Position numbers and translations under genes: made by a program. The notes beneath the pieces were generated by a model. It searched no databases and was not told the origin of the DNA. It saw only the letters and a program-made list of their open reading frames with translations. Of a DNA stretch of 11,826 nucleotides, positions 1 through 6,177 are shown piece by piece (position 1 is the first letter of the stretch; each line of letters opens with the position of its first letter). Where the stretch lies: the NCBI GenBank assembly GCA_002336085.1, contig DDEH01000133.1, positions 4,970 through 16,795 on the forward strand, in the 5' to 3' direction. Origin of the DNA: Flavobacteriales bacterium UBA1959. GTDB taxonomy: Bacteria > Bacteroidota > Bacteroidia > Flavobacteriales_D > Sanyastnellaceae.

Positions 1-1154
1 AATACAATCGCTGGAAGGATTGCAATGAAAGCCAAAAACAATGAACCTGGTAAAGTGATATTCGAAAGAATACGCTCCAAGAAATCCGCAGTGGGTTTTC
101 CTGGCTTCACGCCGGGCACAAAACTATTCTGACGCTTTAAGTCATCCGCCATTTGATTGGGATTGACCGTTATCGCCGTGTAGAAGTATGTGAAGACCAC
201 AATCATCACAAAGAAGATTGCGTTGTACCAAAGACCATTGAAATCAGATAGACTTTGAAGAATTTCATTCTCCTGGAATGTCTCGCTTTGTGTCATGTAC
301 AAAGGCACAAACATGATTGCTTGCGCAAAGATAATTGGCATAACACCTGCTGAATTCACCTTCAATGGGATGTAGCTTCGAGCGCCCTCTCCCTGTGGCA
401 TGTGTGATCCTCCTGTCTGCATCTTTGCCATTTGCACAGGGACCTTTCGCAAGGCCTGAACCAACGCTACACTCGCGCCGATGACAATGAGCAAAAAGGC
501 CACCTCTACCAAGAAGAAGAACAACGTTGTATCGGGGTGAACAAATTCCTGAATCAAGGCTTGTGGGAATGTTGCGATGATACCAATCATGATGAGCAAG
601 GAAATTCCATTGCCTACTCCTTTGTCTGTGATACGCTCACCCAGCCACATGATCACGAGTGTGGAACACACAAGGATTAACACGGCACTGAACCACCAAA
701 AAGTTGTTGGATTGGCCACTGCACCTGGAACACCTACAACAGAAGTTGCAAGATATCCTGGGGCCTGCACCAGCGTAATCGCAATTGTCAAAAATCGCGT
801 GTACTGATTAATTTTCTTTCTTCCGCTCTCTCCTTCTGCCTGCATTTTCTGTACTGCTGGAACAGCAATACCGAGCAATTGGACAATGATGGATGCAGAA
901 ATGTATGGCATGATACCAAGAGCGAAAATAGAAGCACGCGTAAAGGCACCTCCTGTGAAGAGTGACAACAAGTCTCCCAATCCACCGGAGCCTGACGCAG
1001 CCATCTGCTCAGCTAAGACATCACTATTTACGCCTGGTATGACAATGAAAGAACCGACTCGGTAGACCAAGATCAATCCTAACGTGATGCCCAACTTCTG
1101 GCGCAATTCTTCGTGCTTCCAGATGTTCGAAATTTGAGTAAAGAAATTCTTCAT
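1..1154 (-). CDS. secY: Protein translocase subunit SecY (3' end outside window)
   Basis: SecY is the central channel subunit of the SecYEG translocon in the inner membrane, which exports proteins and inserts membrane proteins. The frame opens with ATG at 1154, ten bases after the rplO stop, and stays open to the window edge, giving 384 residues. Hydrophobic segments fit TM1 (about 22-41), TM2 (74-99), TM3 (120-140), TM4 (152-171), TM5 (183-203), TM6 (211-233), TM7 (268-288), TM8 (310-330) and the start of TM9 (from 366). Family motifs seen are LFTGGAF near the plug (65-71), PYISASIIVQLL (83-94), ITDKGVGNGIS (175-185), LKVNSAGVMPIIFA (264-277) and NPNQMADDLKR (331-341). The cytosolic loop before TM9 reads FVPGVKPG, so the position of E. 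coli Arg357 is Lys350 here. TM10 and the tail, about 60 residues, lie outside the window. Its place after rplO is the usual one. Confidence 0.98.
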   Translation of the reverse strand, partial: MKNFFTQISNIWKHEELRQKLGITLGLILVYRVGSFIVIPGVNSDVLAEQMAASGSGGLGDLLSLFTGGAFTRASIFALGIMPYISASIIVQLLGIAVPAVQKMQAEGESGRKKINQYTRFLTIAITLVQAPGYLATSVVGVPGAVANPTTFWWFSAVLILVCSTLVIMWLGERITDKGVGNGISLLIMIGIIATFPQALIQEFVHPDTTLFFFLVEVAFLLIVIGASVALVQALRKVPVQMAKMQTGGSHMPQGEGARSYIPLKVNSAGVMPIIFAQAIMFVPLYMTQSETFQENEILQSLSDFNGLWYNAIFFVMIVVFTYFYTAITVNPNQMADDLKRQNSFVPGVKPGKPTADFLERILSNITLPGSLFLAFIAILPAIV

Positions 1155-1164
1155 CTAAAAAGGG

Positions 1165-1611
1165 TTATGCTTCCGCTGCTTCGCCGCCGGCCGACTCAAT
1201 CGCTGCTCGTGCAGTTGAAGAGAATTTGTGCGCTTGTATAGAAACTCCTGATTTCAACTCTCCGCGTCCGAGAATCTTGACAAGGTCTCGCTTTCCAGCA
1301 AGTCCGTTTTCCATCAAGTCTGCTACGGTAACGGCTTTCAACTTCTTACGATCGATAAGTTCTTGAAGCGTGTCCAAGTTGATGCCTTTGTACTCAACAC
1401 GGTTTGGATTGGTAAATCCAAACTTCGGTACTCGACGTTGAAGCGGCTGTTGACCACCCTCAAAACCGATTTTACGGCTGTAACCTGAACGCGACTTCGC
1501 ACCATTGTGTCCCCGAGTAGAAGTGCCTCCGTGTCCGGATCCTTCTCCACGGCCAACTCGCTTGCGCTGCTTCCGCGAACCATCTGCTGGCTTTAAATTG
1601 CTAAGATTCAT
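1165..1611 (-). CDS. rplO: 50S ribosomal protein uL15
   Basis: uL15 is a late-assembling 50S protein whose extended N-terminal tail runs into 23S rRNA. The 148 residues match the family length. The N-terminal third is glycine- and arginine-rich and carries the recognisable RVGRGEGSGHGGTSTRGHNG segment (18-37), followed by GFEGGQQPLQRRVPKFGF (49-66). The C-terminal globular part includes VKILGRGEL (111-119) and the family ending in which KFSSTA precedes a short alanine-rich helix. The ATG at 1611 lies 17 bases after the rpmD stop, with no Shine-Dalgarno sequence in the spacer. It sits between rpmD and secY, the standard spc order. Confidence 0.98.
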   Translation of the reverse strand: MNLSNLKPADGSRKQRKRVGRGEGSGHGGTSTRGHNGAKSRSGYSRKIGFEGGQQPLQRRVPKFGFTNPNRVEYKGINLDTLQELIDRKKLKAVTVADLMENGLAGKRDLVKILGRGELKSGVSIQAHKFSSTARAAIESAGGEAAEA

Positions 1612-1628
1612 GGTATATGCTGGTTAAA

Positions 1629-1808
1629 TTATAATTCTTCGACTTGAACCAAGTGAGACACCTTCCGTACCATCCCCAAAATTTGAGGAGTCGCTTCGTG
1701 CTCGACTGGGTTATGCAATTTCTTGATGCCAAGGGCCTGAATAGTGGCCTTTTGACGCTTCGGGCGGTTGATTGCACTCCGCACCTGGGTGACTTTGATT
1801 TTTCCCAT
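1629..1808 (-). CDS. rpmD: 50S ribosomal protein uL30
   Basis: A 59-residue frame reads from ATG at 1808 to TAA at 1629-1631. I translated it directly: it begins MGKIKVTQVRSAINRPKRQK and ends with SHLVQVEEL. The pattern of an initial beta strand with VTQVRSAI, then a basic RPKRQKATIQALG segment (15-27), then VEHEATPQILGMVRKVSHLV (35-54), is the compact ferredoxin-like fold of uL30. This small 50S protein contacts 23S rRNA domain II and the 5S region. Length equals the bacterial norm of about 58-60. It starts 11 bases after the rpsE stop and ends 17 bases before rplO, its normal place. No Shine-Dalgarno sequence is visible. Confidence 0.97.
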   Translation of the reverse strand: MGKIKVTQVRSAINRPKRQKATIQALGIKKLHNPVEHEATPQILGMVRKVSHLVQVEEL

Positions 1809-1819
1809 GATGACTGCGA

Positions 1820-2359
1820 TTAACCGTTGAATACTTTAGATACAGAAATCCCACGCAAATCAGCAATGTCCTTGGCGCTGCGCAAAGCCTGCAATGCATT
1901 GAAAGTTGCCTTTACAACATTGTGTGGGTTGCTTGAACCCAATGACTTCGCGAGAACATCTTTTATACCTGCGCTTTCAAGCACCGCTCGCATTGCACCT
2001 CCTGCAATCACACCGGTACCAGGCGATGCGGGGCGAATCATAACGTGCGCACCTGCAAATCTCATTTCCTGTGCGTGCGGGATTGTCCCTTTCACCAAAG
2101 GAACCTCTACCATGTTCTTCTTGGCATCCTCGATTCCTTTTTGAATCGATGTTGCCACCTCACGGCTCTTGCCCAAACCATGTCCGACACGTCCCTTCTC
2201 ATCTCCAACCACCATAATGGAGCTGAAGCTGAAAGTACGTCCACCTTTGGTGGTCTTAGCAACACGGTTGATTCCAACCAAGCGTTCCTTCAAATCGGGA
2301 TCACCTGTACGCGACTGCTGTTGCTGGTCTCGTCCTTTTCGTTGTTGACGTTGTTCCAT
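1820..2359 (-). CDS. rpsE: 30S ribosomal protein uS5
   Basis: uS5 lies at the mRNA entry side of the 30S subunit and influences decoding accuracy; in E. coli, mutations here give ram or spectinomycin-resistance phenotypes. The protein has 179 residues. The double-stranded-RNA-binding-like N domain (about 23-86) holds LKERLVGINRVAKTTKGGR (23-41) and GRVGHGLGKSREV (56-68). The C domain holds IRPASPGTGVIAGGAMRAVLE (108-128, with the PGTGVIAGG core) and SNPHNVVKAT (143-152). The first 16 residues are unusually glutamine-rich and charged (seven Gln) and are probably disordered. The ATG at 2359 follows the rplR stop by six bases. AAGGA stands just before it, but only three bases from the ATG, too close for a normal Shine-Dalgarno site. 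Confidence 0.98.
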   Translation of the reverse strand: MEQRQQRKGRDQQQQSRTGDPDLKERLVGINRVAKTTKGGRTFSFSSIMVVGDEKGRVGHGLGKSREVATSIQKGIEDAKKNMVEVPLVKGTIPHAQEMRFAGAHVMIRPASPGTGVIAGGAMRAVLESAGIKDVLAKSLGSSNPHNVVKATFNALQALRSAKDIADLRGISVSKVFNG

Positions 2360-2365
2360 CTTTCC

Positions 2366-2716
2366 TTAGAATTTTAGCCCGCCTTCACGAGCAGCTTCCG
2401 CCAGGGTCTTAACCCGGCCGTGATACAAGTAACCGTTTCTATCAAACACAACTTGTTCGATACCTGCAGCCTTCGCTTTTTCCGCGATCATCTTACCGAC
2501 AACTGCAGCTTGTTCAACCTTTGCTCCGTTGGCAGCATCTGCTCCCAATGAACCGGCTGATGCGAGCGTGCGCCCCTCCCGGTCGTCAATGATTTGAACG
2601 TAAATCTGCTTATTGCTTCGAAATACTGACAATCGTGGACGTGCAGATGTGCCCTGGATCTTTCCACGAACACGACGCTTGACTCGATTGCGAGCGAATG
2701 TTTTCCTCGTTCCCAT
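2366..2716 (-). CDS. rplR: 50S ribosomal protein uL18
   Basis: uL18 binds 5S rRNA and, with uL5, helps dock it onto the large subunit in the central protuberance. The 116 residues fit the bacterial length of about 115-120. An arginine- and lysine-rich N-terminus (4-19) precedes the family motif RPRLSVFRSNKQIYVQIIDD (27-46). The C-terminal part carries VVFDRNGYLYHGRVKTLAEAAREGGL (89-114), of which FDRNGYLYHGRV is the most typical stretch. ATG at 2716 is nine bases after the rplF stop; an A/T-rich spacer replaces any Shine-Dalgarno sequence. Its neighbours rplF and rpsE are as in nearly all bacterial spc operons. Confidence 0.98.
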   Translation of the reverse strand: MGTRKTFARNRVKRRVRGKIQGTSARPRLSVFRSNKQIYVQIIDDREGRTLASAGSLGADAANGAKVEQAAVVGKMIAEKAKAAGIEQVVFDRNGYLYHGRVKTLAEAAREGGLKF

Positions 2717-2725
2717 TTTATTCGA

Positions 2726-3277
2726 TTATTTAGCTGCGGTCTTACCGGCTTTGCGACGAATTTGTTCTCCTGCATAACGCACACCTTTTCCTTTGTAAGG
2801 TTCAGGCTTGCGCAATGACCGAATTTTAGCGGCAACCGTTCCGATGAGTTGCTTGTCGTGAGACGACAACAAAACGTAAGGGTTATTTCCTTTTTTAGTT
2901 TCCGCTTCCAGCTTGATCTCTGCGGGAATCCGCATTACAATTTGGTGACTGAAACCCAAAGACAATGTTAAATCCTGTCCTTGAGAAGATGCTCGGAAAC
3001 CGACACCTACCAATTCCAATTTAATACTGTATCCTTCCGTAACACCGACAATCATATTATTGACTAGTGCGCGGTACAATCCATGCTTCGCTCTGTGATT
3101 CTTGTGGTCCGATGGACGGCTGAACGTCAAAACGTTCTCCTCAAGATTCATACCGATTTCAGCGTCAATGGCCTGCTCCAATTCCCCCTTGGGACCCTTC
3201 ACTTTGACCAACTGCCCTTCAAGCGTCAGTGAGACGCCGTCTGGTACATTTATGGGTGCTTTTCCTATACGTGACAT
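2726..3277 (-). CDS. rplF: 50S ribosomal protein uL6
   Basis: uL6 binds the sarcin-ricin region (23S domain VI) and lies close to the factor-binding site used by EF-G. The 183 residues make the usual tandem of two similar alpha/beta domains: N domain about 1-82 and C domain about 83-175. Visible landmarks are MSRIGKAPINVP (1-12), VKGPKGEL (26-33), the ELVGVGFRAS turn (88-97), LGFSHQI (107-113) and the signature PEPYKGKGVRY (158-168). The tail is lysine-rich. ATG at 3277 follows a 21-base spacer after rpsH, where GGAAC occurs but no convincing Shine-Dalgarno match. Nothing is missing. Confidence 0.98.
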   Translation of the reverse strand: MSRIGKAPINVPDGVSLTLEGQLVKVKGPKGELEQAIDAEIGMNLEENVLTFSRPSDHKNHRAKHGLYRALVNNMIVGVTEGYSIKLELVGVGFRASSQGQDLTLSLGFSHQIVMRIPAEIKLEAETKKGNNPYVLLSSHDKQLIGTVAAKIRSLRKPEPYKGKGVRYAGEQIRRKAGKTAAK

Positions 3278-3298
3278 AATGATGTTCCGTTTTCTAAA

Positions 3299-3697
3299 TC
3301 AATAAACCGTGCAAATTACTTCACCTCCGATGTTCATTCGTCGTGCCTCCTTGTCAGTCATCAGACCTTTTGAGGTAGAAACGATGCAAATGCCCAAGCC
3401 ATTCAAGACACGTGGCAATTCACCTGAAGATGCATACCGTCGCAAACCAGGCGAAGATAGACGCTTCAACTCAGTGATGGCCGGTCGCTTTGACTTGCTA
3501 TCGTAGCGCAAAGCAATTTTGATTATGCCTTGGTAGCCCTCCTCGTTGAACCTGAAATTCAAGATATAACCTTTGTCGAAAAGAATTCGGGTCATCTCTT
3601 TCTTCATGTTCGAGGCTGGTACCTCAACAACCTTGTGTCCCGCCATTTGCGCGTTGCGAATGCGGGTCAAGTAATCTGCTATTGGATCAGTATTCAT
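3299..3697 (-). CDS. rpsH: 30S ribosomal protein uS8
   Basis: uS8 is a primary 16S rRNA-binding protein (helix 21) needed early in 30S assembly. In E. coli it also represses the spc operon by binding mRNA near the start of rplE; whether it does so here cannot be told from this sequence. The protein has 132 residues. The N-terminal domain opens with DPIADYLTRIRNAQ (4-17). The C-terminal RNA-binding domain carries RRYASSGELPRVLNGLGICI (86-105) and the signature STSKGLMTDKEARRMNIGGE (107-126). ATG at 3697 lies 18 bases past the rpsN stop. Confidence 0.98.
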   Translation of the reverse strand: MNTDPIADYLTRIRNAQMAGHKVVEVPASNMKKEMTRILFDKGYILNFRFNEEGYQGIIKIALRYDSKSKRPAITELKRLSSPGLRRYASSGELPRVLNGLGICIVSTSKGLMTDKEARRMNIGGEVICTVY

Positions 3698-3715
3698 GAT
3701 GCTTCAAATCGTAGG

Positions 3716-3985
3716 TTACCAACTGGCTTTTTTGACTCCAGGAATTTTTCCTGACAGTGCCATTTTTCGGAACAAAACACGCGAGATTCCAAACTGTCGC
3801 ATGTAACCACGGGGACGGCCCGTGATTTGGCAGCGGTTGTGCATGCGCACAGCTGCACTGTTTGGTGGAAGCTTTTGCAAACCTTCCCAATCGCCCGCAG
3901 CTTTCAATGCTGCTCGCTTTTCAGCGTATCGGGCCACCATTCGTTCTCTCTTGCGCTCTCGCGCCTTCATTGATTCCTTAGCCAT
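3716..3985 (-). CDS. rpsN: 30S ribosomal protein uS14, long zinc-independent form
   Basis: uS14 is a late-binding protein of the 30S head near the decoding region. I chose the ATG at 3985, one base after the rplE stop, because it gives MAKESMKARERKR and the family length of 89; an upstream in-frame extension would run into rplE. The C-terminal half holds the conserved NRCQITGRPRGYMRQFGISR (50-69) and ends SGKIPGVKKASW. The protein has one cysteine (Cys52), so it lacks the paired CxxC motifs of the short zinc-ribbon uS14. The N-terminal 40 residues form the basic helix and linker of the long type. Confidence 0.98.
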   Translation of the reverse strand: MAKESMKARERKRERMVARYAEKRAALKAAGDWEGLQKLPPNSAAVRMHNRCQITGRPRGYMRQFGISRVLFRKMALSGKIPGVKKASW

Positions 3986-3986
3986 C

Positions 3987-4538
3987 TTAGTTCTTTTTGA
4001 AAGGGAATCCGAAACTTTCAAGGAGCGCCTTCGCCTCCTCGTCTGTATTCGCCGATGTAACAATTGTTATGTCCATGCCATTGAAGTACTTCACTTCGTC
4101 CAAGTTGATTTCCGGAAAAATCACTTGCTCTTTGATGCCAAAGGTGAAATTACCTCGGCCATCAAAGCCTTTGGAATTCACTCCTTGAAAGTCACGCGTC
4201 CGTGGCAACGATACCGCAATCAAACGATCGAGGAAGTCAAACATGCGATTGCGTCGCAATGTTACACGTGCGCCAATGGGCATGCCCTTACGCAACTTAA
4301 AGTTCGAGACATCCTTCGTTGAGATCGTTTTCACAGCCTTCTGGCCCACAATGCGCGACATTTCATCAATAGCATATTCTACTACTTTCTTGTCAGCAAT
4401 CGCCTTACCCAATCCTTGGTTCAGACAAATTTTGGTGATGCTAGGTACTTGCATCACACTTTTGTACTCAAATCGATCTTTAAGATTTGGTACAATTTCC
4501 TCAGCGTACTGAGTCTGGAGTCGTGGAATGTAGCTCAT
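3987..4538 (-). CDS. rplE: 50S ribosomal protein uL5
   Basis: uL5 binds 5S rRNA in the central protuberance and forms an intersubunit bridge with uS13. The 183 residues fit the bacterial family (about 180). Landmarks are the N-terminal helix IPRLQTQYAEEI (4-15), the strand PSITKICLNQGLGKA (32-46), the GMPIGARVTLR turn (85-95), RDFQGVNSKGFDGRGNFTFG (115-134) and FPEINLDEV (141-149). The C-terminal helix begins TDEEAKALLESFGFPF (165-180). The ATG at 4538 shares its A with the last base of the rplX TAA stop (TAATG), so restart by the same ribosome is likely. rpsN begins one base after the stop. Confidence 0.98.
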   Translation of the reverse strand: MSYIPRLQTQYAEEIVPNLKDRFEYKSVMQVPSITKICLNQGLGKAIADKKVVEYAIDEMSRIVGQKAVKTISTKDVSNFKLRKGMPIGARVTLRRNRMFDFLDRLIAVSLPRTRDFQGVNSKGFDGRGNFTFGIKEQVIFPEINLDEVKYFNGMDITIVTSANTDEEAKALLESFGFPFKKN

Positions 4539-4861
4539 TACTTCAGCTCCTCATTGGTTTTCTTAGAATAGCGAACGAGTTTTCCATCATCGCCTCGGCG
4601 ACGACCAACTCGTGTGGCGTTTCCGGCCGCGTCCACTACCATCACATTGGAAATGTGCATAGCTGCTTCCATCGACTCGATACCACCCTGCGGGTTTGCA
4701 GGTCCAGGCTTCACATGCTTTTTCACCATGTTTATACCTTCAATTTTAACGCGGTCGGTCTTCCGATCCACTTGCATAACTGTGCCTTGCTTGCCTTTGC
4801 TTCCGCCAGCTAGCACTTTCACAGTATCGCCTTTTTTGACTTTCAATCGCTTAAACATCAT
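4538..4861 (-). CDS. rplX: 50S ribosomal protein uL24
   Basis: uL24 is one of the first proteins to bind 23S rRNA (5' domain) during 50S assembly and ends up near the tunnel exit. The 107 residues contain a KOW motif in LKVKKGDTVKVLAGGSKGKQ (6-25) followed by GTVMQVDRKTDRVKIEGINM (26-45). VKKHVKPGPANPQGG (46-60) is the conserved loop. The tail from 80 on (NATRVGRRRGDDGK) fits the family. Two ATG codons stand side by side (4861 and 4858) and either could be used. I took the first, eight bases after the rplN stop. Its TAA stop overlaps the rplE ATG by one base. Confidence 0.97.
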   Translation of the reverse strand: MMFKRLKVKKGDTVKVLAGGSKGKQGTVMQVDRKTDRVKIEGINMVKKHVKPGPANPQGGIESMEAAMHISNVMVVDAAGNATRVGRRRGDDGKLVRYSKKTNEELK

Positions 4862-4869
4862 CGTTCAGA

Positions 4870-5238
4870 TTAAAGCACCTCAGGGGCTAATGAAACAATT
4901 TTCATGAAATCCTTCTCTCGAAGTTCACGGGCAACAGGACCAAAGATCCGTGTTCCACGCATCTCACCGTTTGCGTTCAACAAAACGATGGCGTTGTCAT
5001 CAAAGCGGATGTACGAACCGTCGGGGCGACGAACCGCCTTCTTTGTGCGTACAACGACACCTTTCGAGACTGCACCTTTCTTGATGCCACCATTTGGCGC
5101 TGCATGCTTCACGCTCACAACAACGGTGTCGCCGATGCTTGCATATCGCCGTCGTGTACCACCCAACACACGGATGCAAAGGACTTCCTTTGCGCCGCTG
5201 TTGTCAGCCACTTTCATGCGGGATTCTTGCTGTATCAT
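4870..5238 (-). CDS. rplN: 50S ribosomal protein uL14
   Basis: uL14 sits at the subunit interface and takes part in an intersubunit bridge; in many bacteria it is the docking site of the silencing factor RsfS. The 122 residues equal the standard bacterial length. The beta-barrel shows MIQQESRMKVADNSGAKEVL (1-20), RRRYASIGDTVVVSVKHAAP (29-48), KKGAVSKGVVVRTKK (53-67), RPDGSYIRFDDNAIVLLN (71-88) and the signature GTRIFGPVARELR (95-107). The start at 5238 follows the second-longest spacer in the window (35 bases), which is A/G-rich just before the ATG. This gene opens the classical spc block. Confidence 0.98.
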   Translation of the reverse strand: MIQQESRMKVADNSGAKEVLCIRVLGGTRRRYASIGDTVVVSVKHAAPNGGIKKGAVSKGVVVRTKKAVRRPDGSYIRFDDNAIVLLNANGEMRGTRIFGPVARELREKDFMKIVSLAPEVL

Positions 5239-5273
5239 CTTTTGATTTCTTTCTCTTTATTCAATCCAAGGGA
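5239..5273 (-). other. Intergenic spacer between rpsQ and rplN (S10/spc boundary)
   Basis: This 35-base spacer holds no gene. It is A/T-rich (11 G or C of 35), and in the mRNA sense its last 20 or so bases are almost all A and G, running GAGAAAGAAA shortly before the rplN ATG. It lacks a canonical GGAGG. It lies where E. coli has a separate spc promoter, but I cannot match a Bacteroidota promoter (a TTG box with TAnnTTTG). I read it as an unstructured leader that helps initiation at rplN. Confidence 0.4.
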
Positions 5274-5549
5274 TTACTTCGCACGCTCAACAACCTCAAC
5301 CAAGCGCCAGCATTTGCTTTTGCTCAATGGTCTTGTTTCCATGATGCGCACTGTATCGCCAATGTTGCAAGTGTCCGACTCATCGTGAGCCATAAACTTA
5401 CTTGTCTTCTTGACGAACTTCCCATATTTCACGTGCTTCTCCTTCCGCTCAACAGCAACAACAATGCTCTTGGTCATGGAATTGGAGGTCACAACGCCGA
5501 TACGCTCTTTTCGCACCTTTCGGTCCGTGGTAGTAGTTTCAGTGCTCAT
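5274..5549 (-). CDS. rpsQ: 30S ribosomal protein uS17
   Basis: uS17 is a primary 16S rRNA-binding protein (5' domain) with an OB fold. The 91 residues are slightly longer than the E. coli protein (84) because of a Thr-rich N-terminal tail (1-9). The core shows KERIGVVTSNSMTKSIVVAV (14-33), then YGKFVKKTSKFMAHDE (42-57), CNIGDTVRIMETRPLSKSK (61-79) and WRLVEVVERAK at the end. The last three are strong family marks, with GDTVRIMETRPLSKSK decisive. The ATG at 5549 overlaps the rpmC stop by four bases (ATGA), a typical coupled junction. The TAA stop is followed by the 35-base spacer before rplN. Confidence 0.98.
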   Translation of the reverse strand: MSTETTTTDRKVRKERIGVVTSNSMTKSIVVAVERKEKHVKYGKFVKKTSKFMAHDESDTCNIGDTVRIMETRPLSKSKCWRLVEVVERAK

Positions 5550-5743
5550 GAGTTCTTATTGCGTGCATTCAATTCTGTAAGCAAACGCGCAACATTGCGC
5601 TTTTGATTCTTCAAGGCCGTCGTCGTCTCCAACCCCGCAACGGTATGGTTAAAGCGCAGCTTAGCGAGCGCCTCACGCTCTGCCACAATCCGTTCCGTTA
5701 AATCGGTATCGGAAAGCTGTCGAATTTCTGTCATCTCAATCAT
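5546..5743 (-). CDS. rpmC: 50S ribosomal protein uL29
   Basis: uL29 is a small two-helix protein at the polypeptide tunnel exit next to uL23, where trigger factor and SRP dock. It has the expected form: EIRQLSDTDLTERIVAEREA, a turn rich in small residues, then NQKRNVARLLTELNARNK, the conserved helix 2 mark. The ATG at 5743 gives 65 residues and shares one base with the rplP TGA stop (TGATG). Another in-frame ATG at 5734 would give 62 residues (MTEIRQLS) and matches many relatives equally well, so the exact start is unsettled. It cannot begin further upstream without reading through the end of rplP. The stop overlaps rpsQ by four bases. Confidence 0.95.
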   Translation of the reverse strand: MIEMTEIRQLSDTDLTERIVAEREALAKLRFNHTVAGLETTTALKNQKRNVARLLTELNARNKNS

Positions 5744-6162
5744 CACTGTGCATAATCTGGGCGTACAACAAATTTGCATTTCACGGGCAGCTTTTGTGCA
5801 CCGAGACGCAAGGCTTCTTGAGCGGTTTCCGGAGATACTCCGTCTACCTCAAACATCAGACGTCCGGGACGGACTGGAGCTACCCAATGACTGGGAGCAC
5901 CCTTTCCCTTACCCATACGAACCTCTGCAGGCTTTGACGTGATCGGCTTGTCTGGAAAAATTCTAATCCAAACTTGTCCCTCACGTTTCATATATCGATT
6001 GATCGCAATACGAGCGGCCTCAATTTGTCGAGAAGTGATAAAACCTTCATCCAACGTCTTGATTCCAAACGATCCGTATGCAAGGGTACTTCCGCGATAC
6101 GCCAATCCGCGTATCCGTCCCTTTTGCATTTTCCTATACTTGGTTCTTTTCGGCTGTAGCAT
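5743..6162 (-). CDS. rplP: 50S ribosomal protein uL16
   Basis: uL16 helps shape the A-site tRNA-binding region of the 50S subunit and joins late in assembly. The 139 residues begin MLQPKRTKYRKMQKGRIRG (1-19), followed by STLAYGSFGIKTLDEGFIT (25-43) and QIEAARIAINRYMKREGQVW (46-65). The conserved loop is VRMGKGKG (81-88); Arg82 corresponds to E. coli Arg81, the site of hydroxylation by the oxygenase YcfD in that species. The C-terminal part (QEALRLGAQKLPVKCKFV) is typical. ATG at 6162 follows rpsC by 15 bases; the TGA stop overlaps the rpmC ATG by one base. Confidence 0.98.
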   Translation of the reverse strand: MLQPKRTKYRKMQKGRIRGLAYRGSTLAYGSFGIKTLDEGFITSRQIEAARIAINRYMKREGQVWIRIFPDKPITSKPAEVRMGKGKGAPSHWVAPVRPGRLMFEVDGVSPETAQEALRLGAQKLPVKCKFVVRPDYAQ

Positions 6163-6177
6163 GACCTAAATCTTCTA

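Noticed and set aside
2360..2367. AAGGA just upstream of the rpsE ATG as a Shine-Dalgarno site.
   Set aside because: The spacing to ATG is only three bases, the motif is partly the rplR stop codon, and almost no other gene in the window shows such a site. It is probably chance.
2488..2835. A 115-codon minus-strand frame overlapping rplF and rplR in a different phase.
   Set aside because: Both overlapped genes are clear family members in their own frames; this is an out-of-phase shadow.
3822..4322. A 166-codon plus-strand open frame opposite rpsN and rplE.
   Set aside because: Antisense to conserved genes; its composition is a mirror of their codon usage, without a recognisable domain.
4515..4545. 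An AGCT/AGCT pairing flanking the rplE start as a possible regulatory hairpin.
   Set aside because: Only four pairs around a nine-base loop, with no extension; too weak to claim without covariation.
5094..5606. A 170-codon plus-strand open frame opposite rplN, rpsQ and the start of rpmC.
   Set aside because: Antisense to conserved genes and crossing several gene boundaries; no family resemblance.
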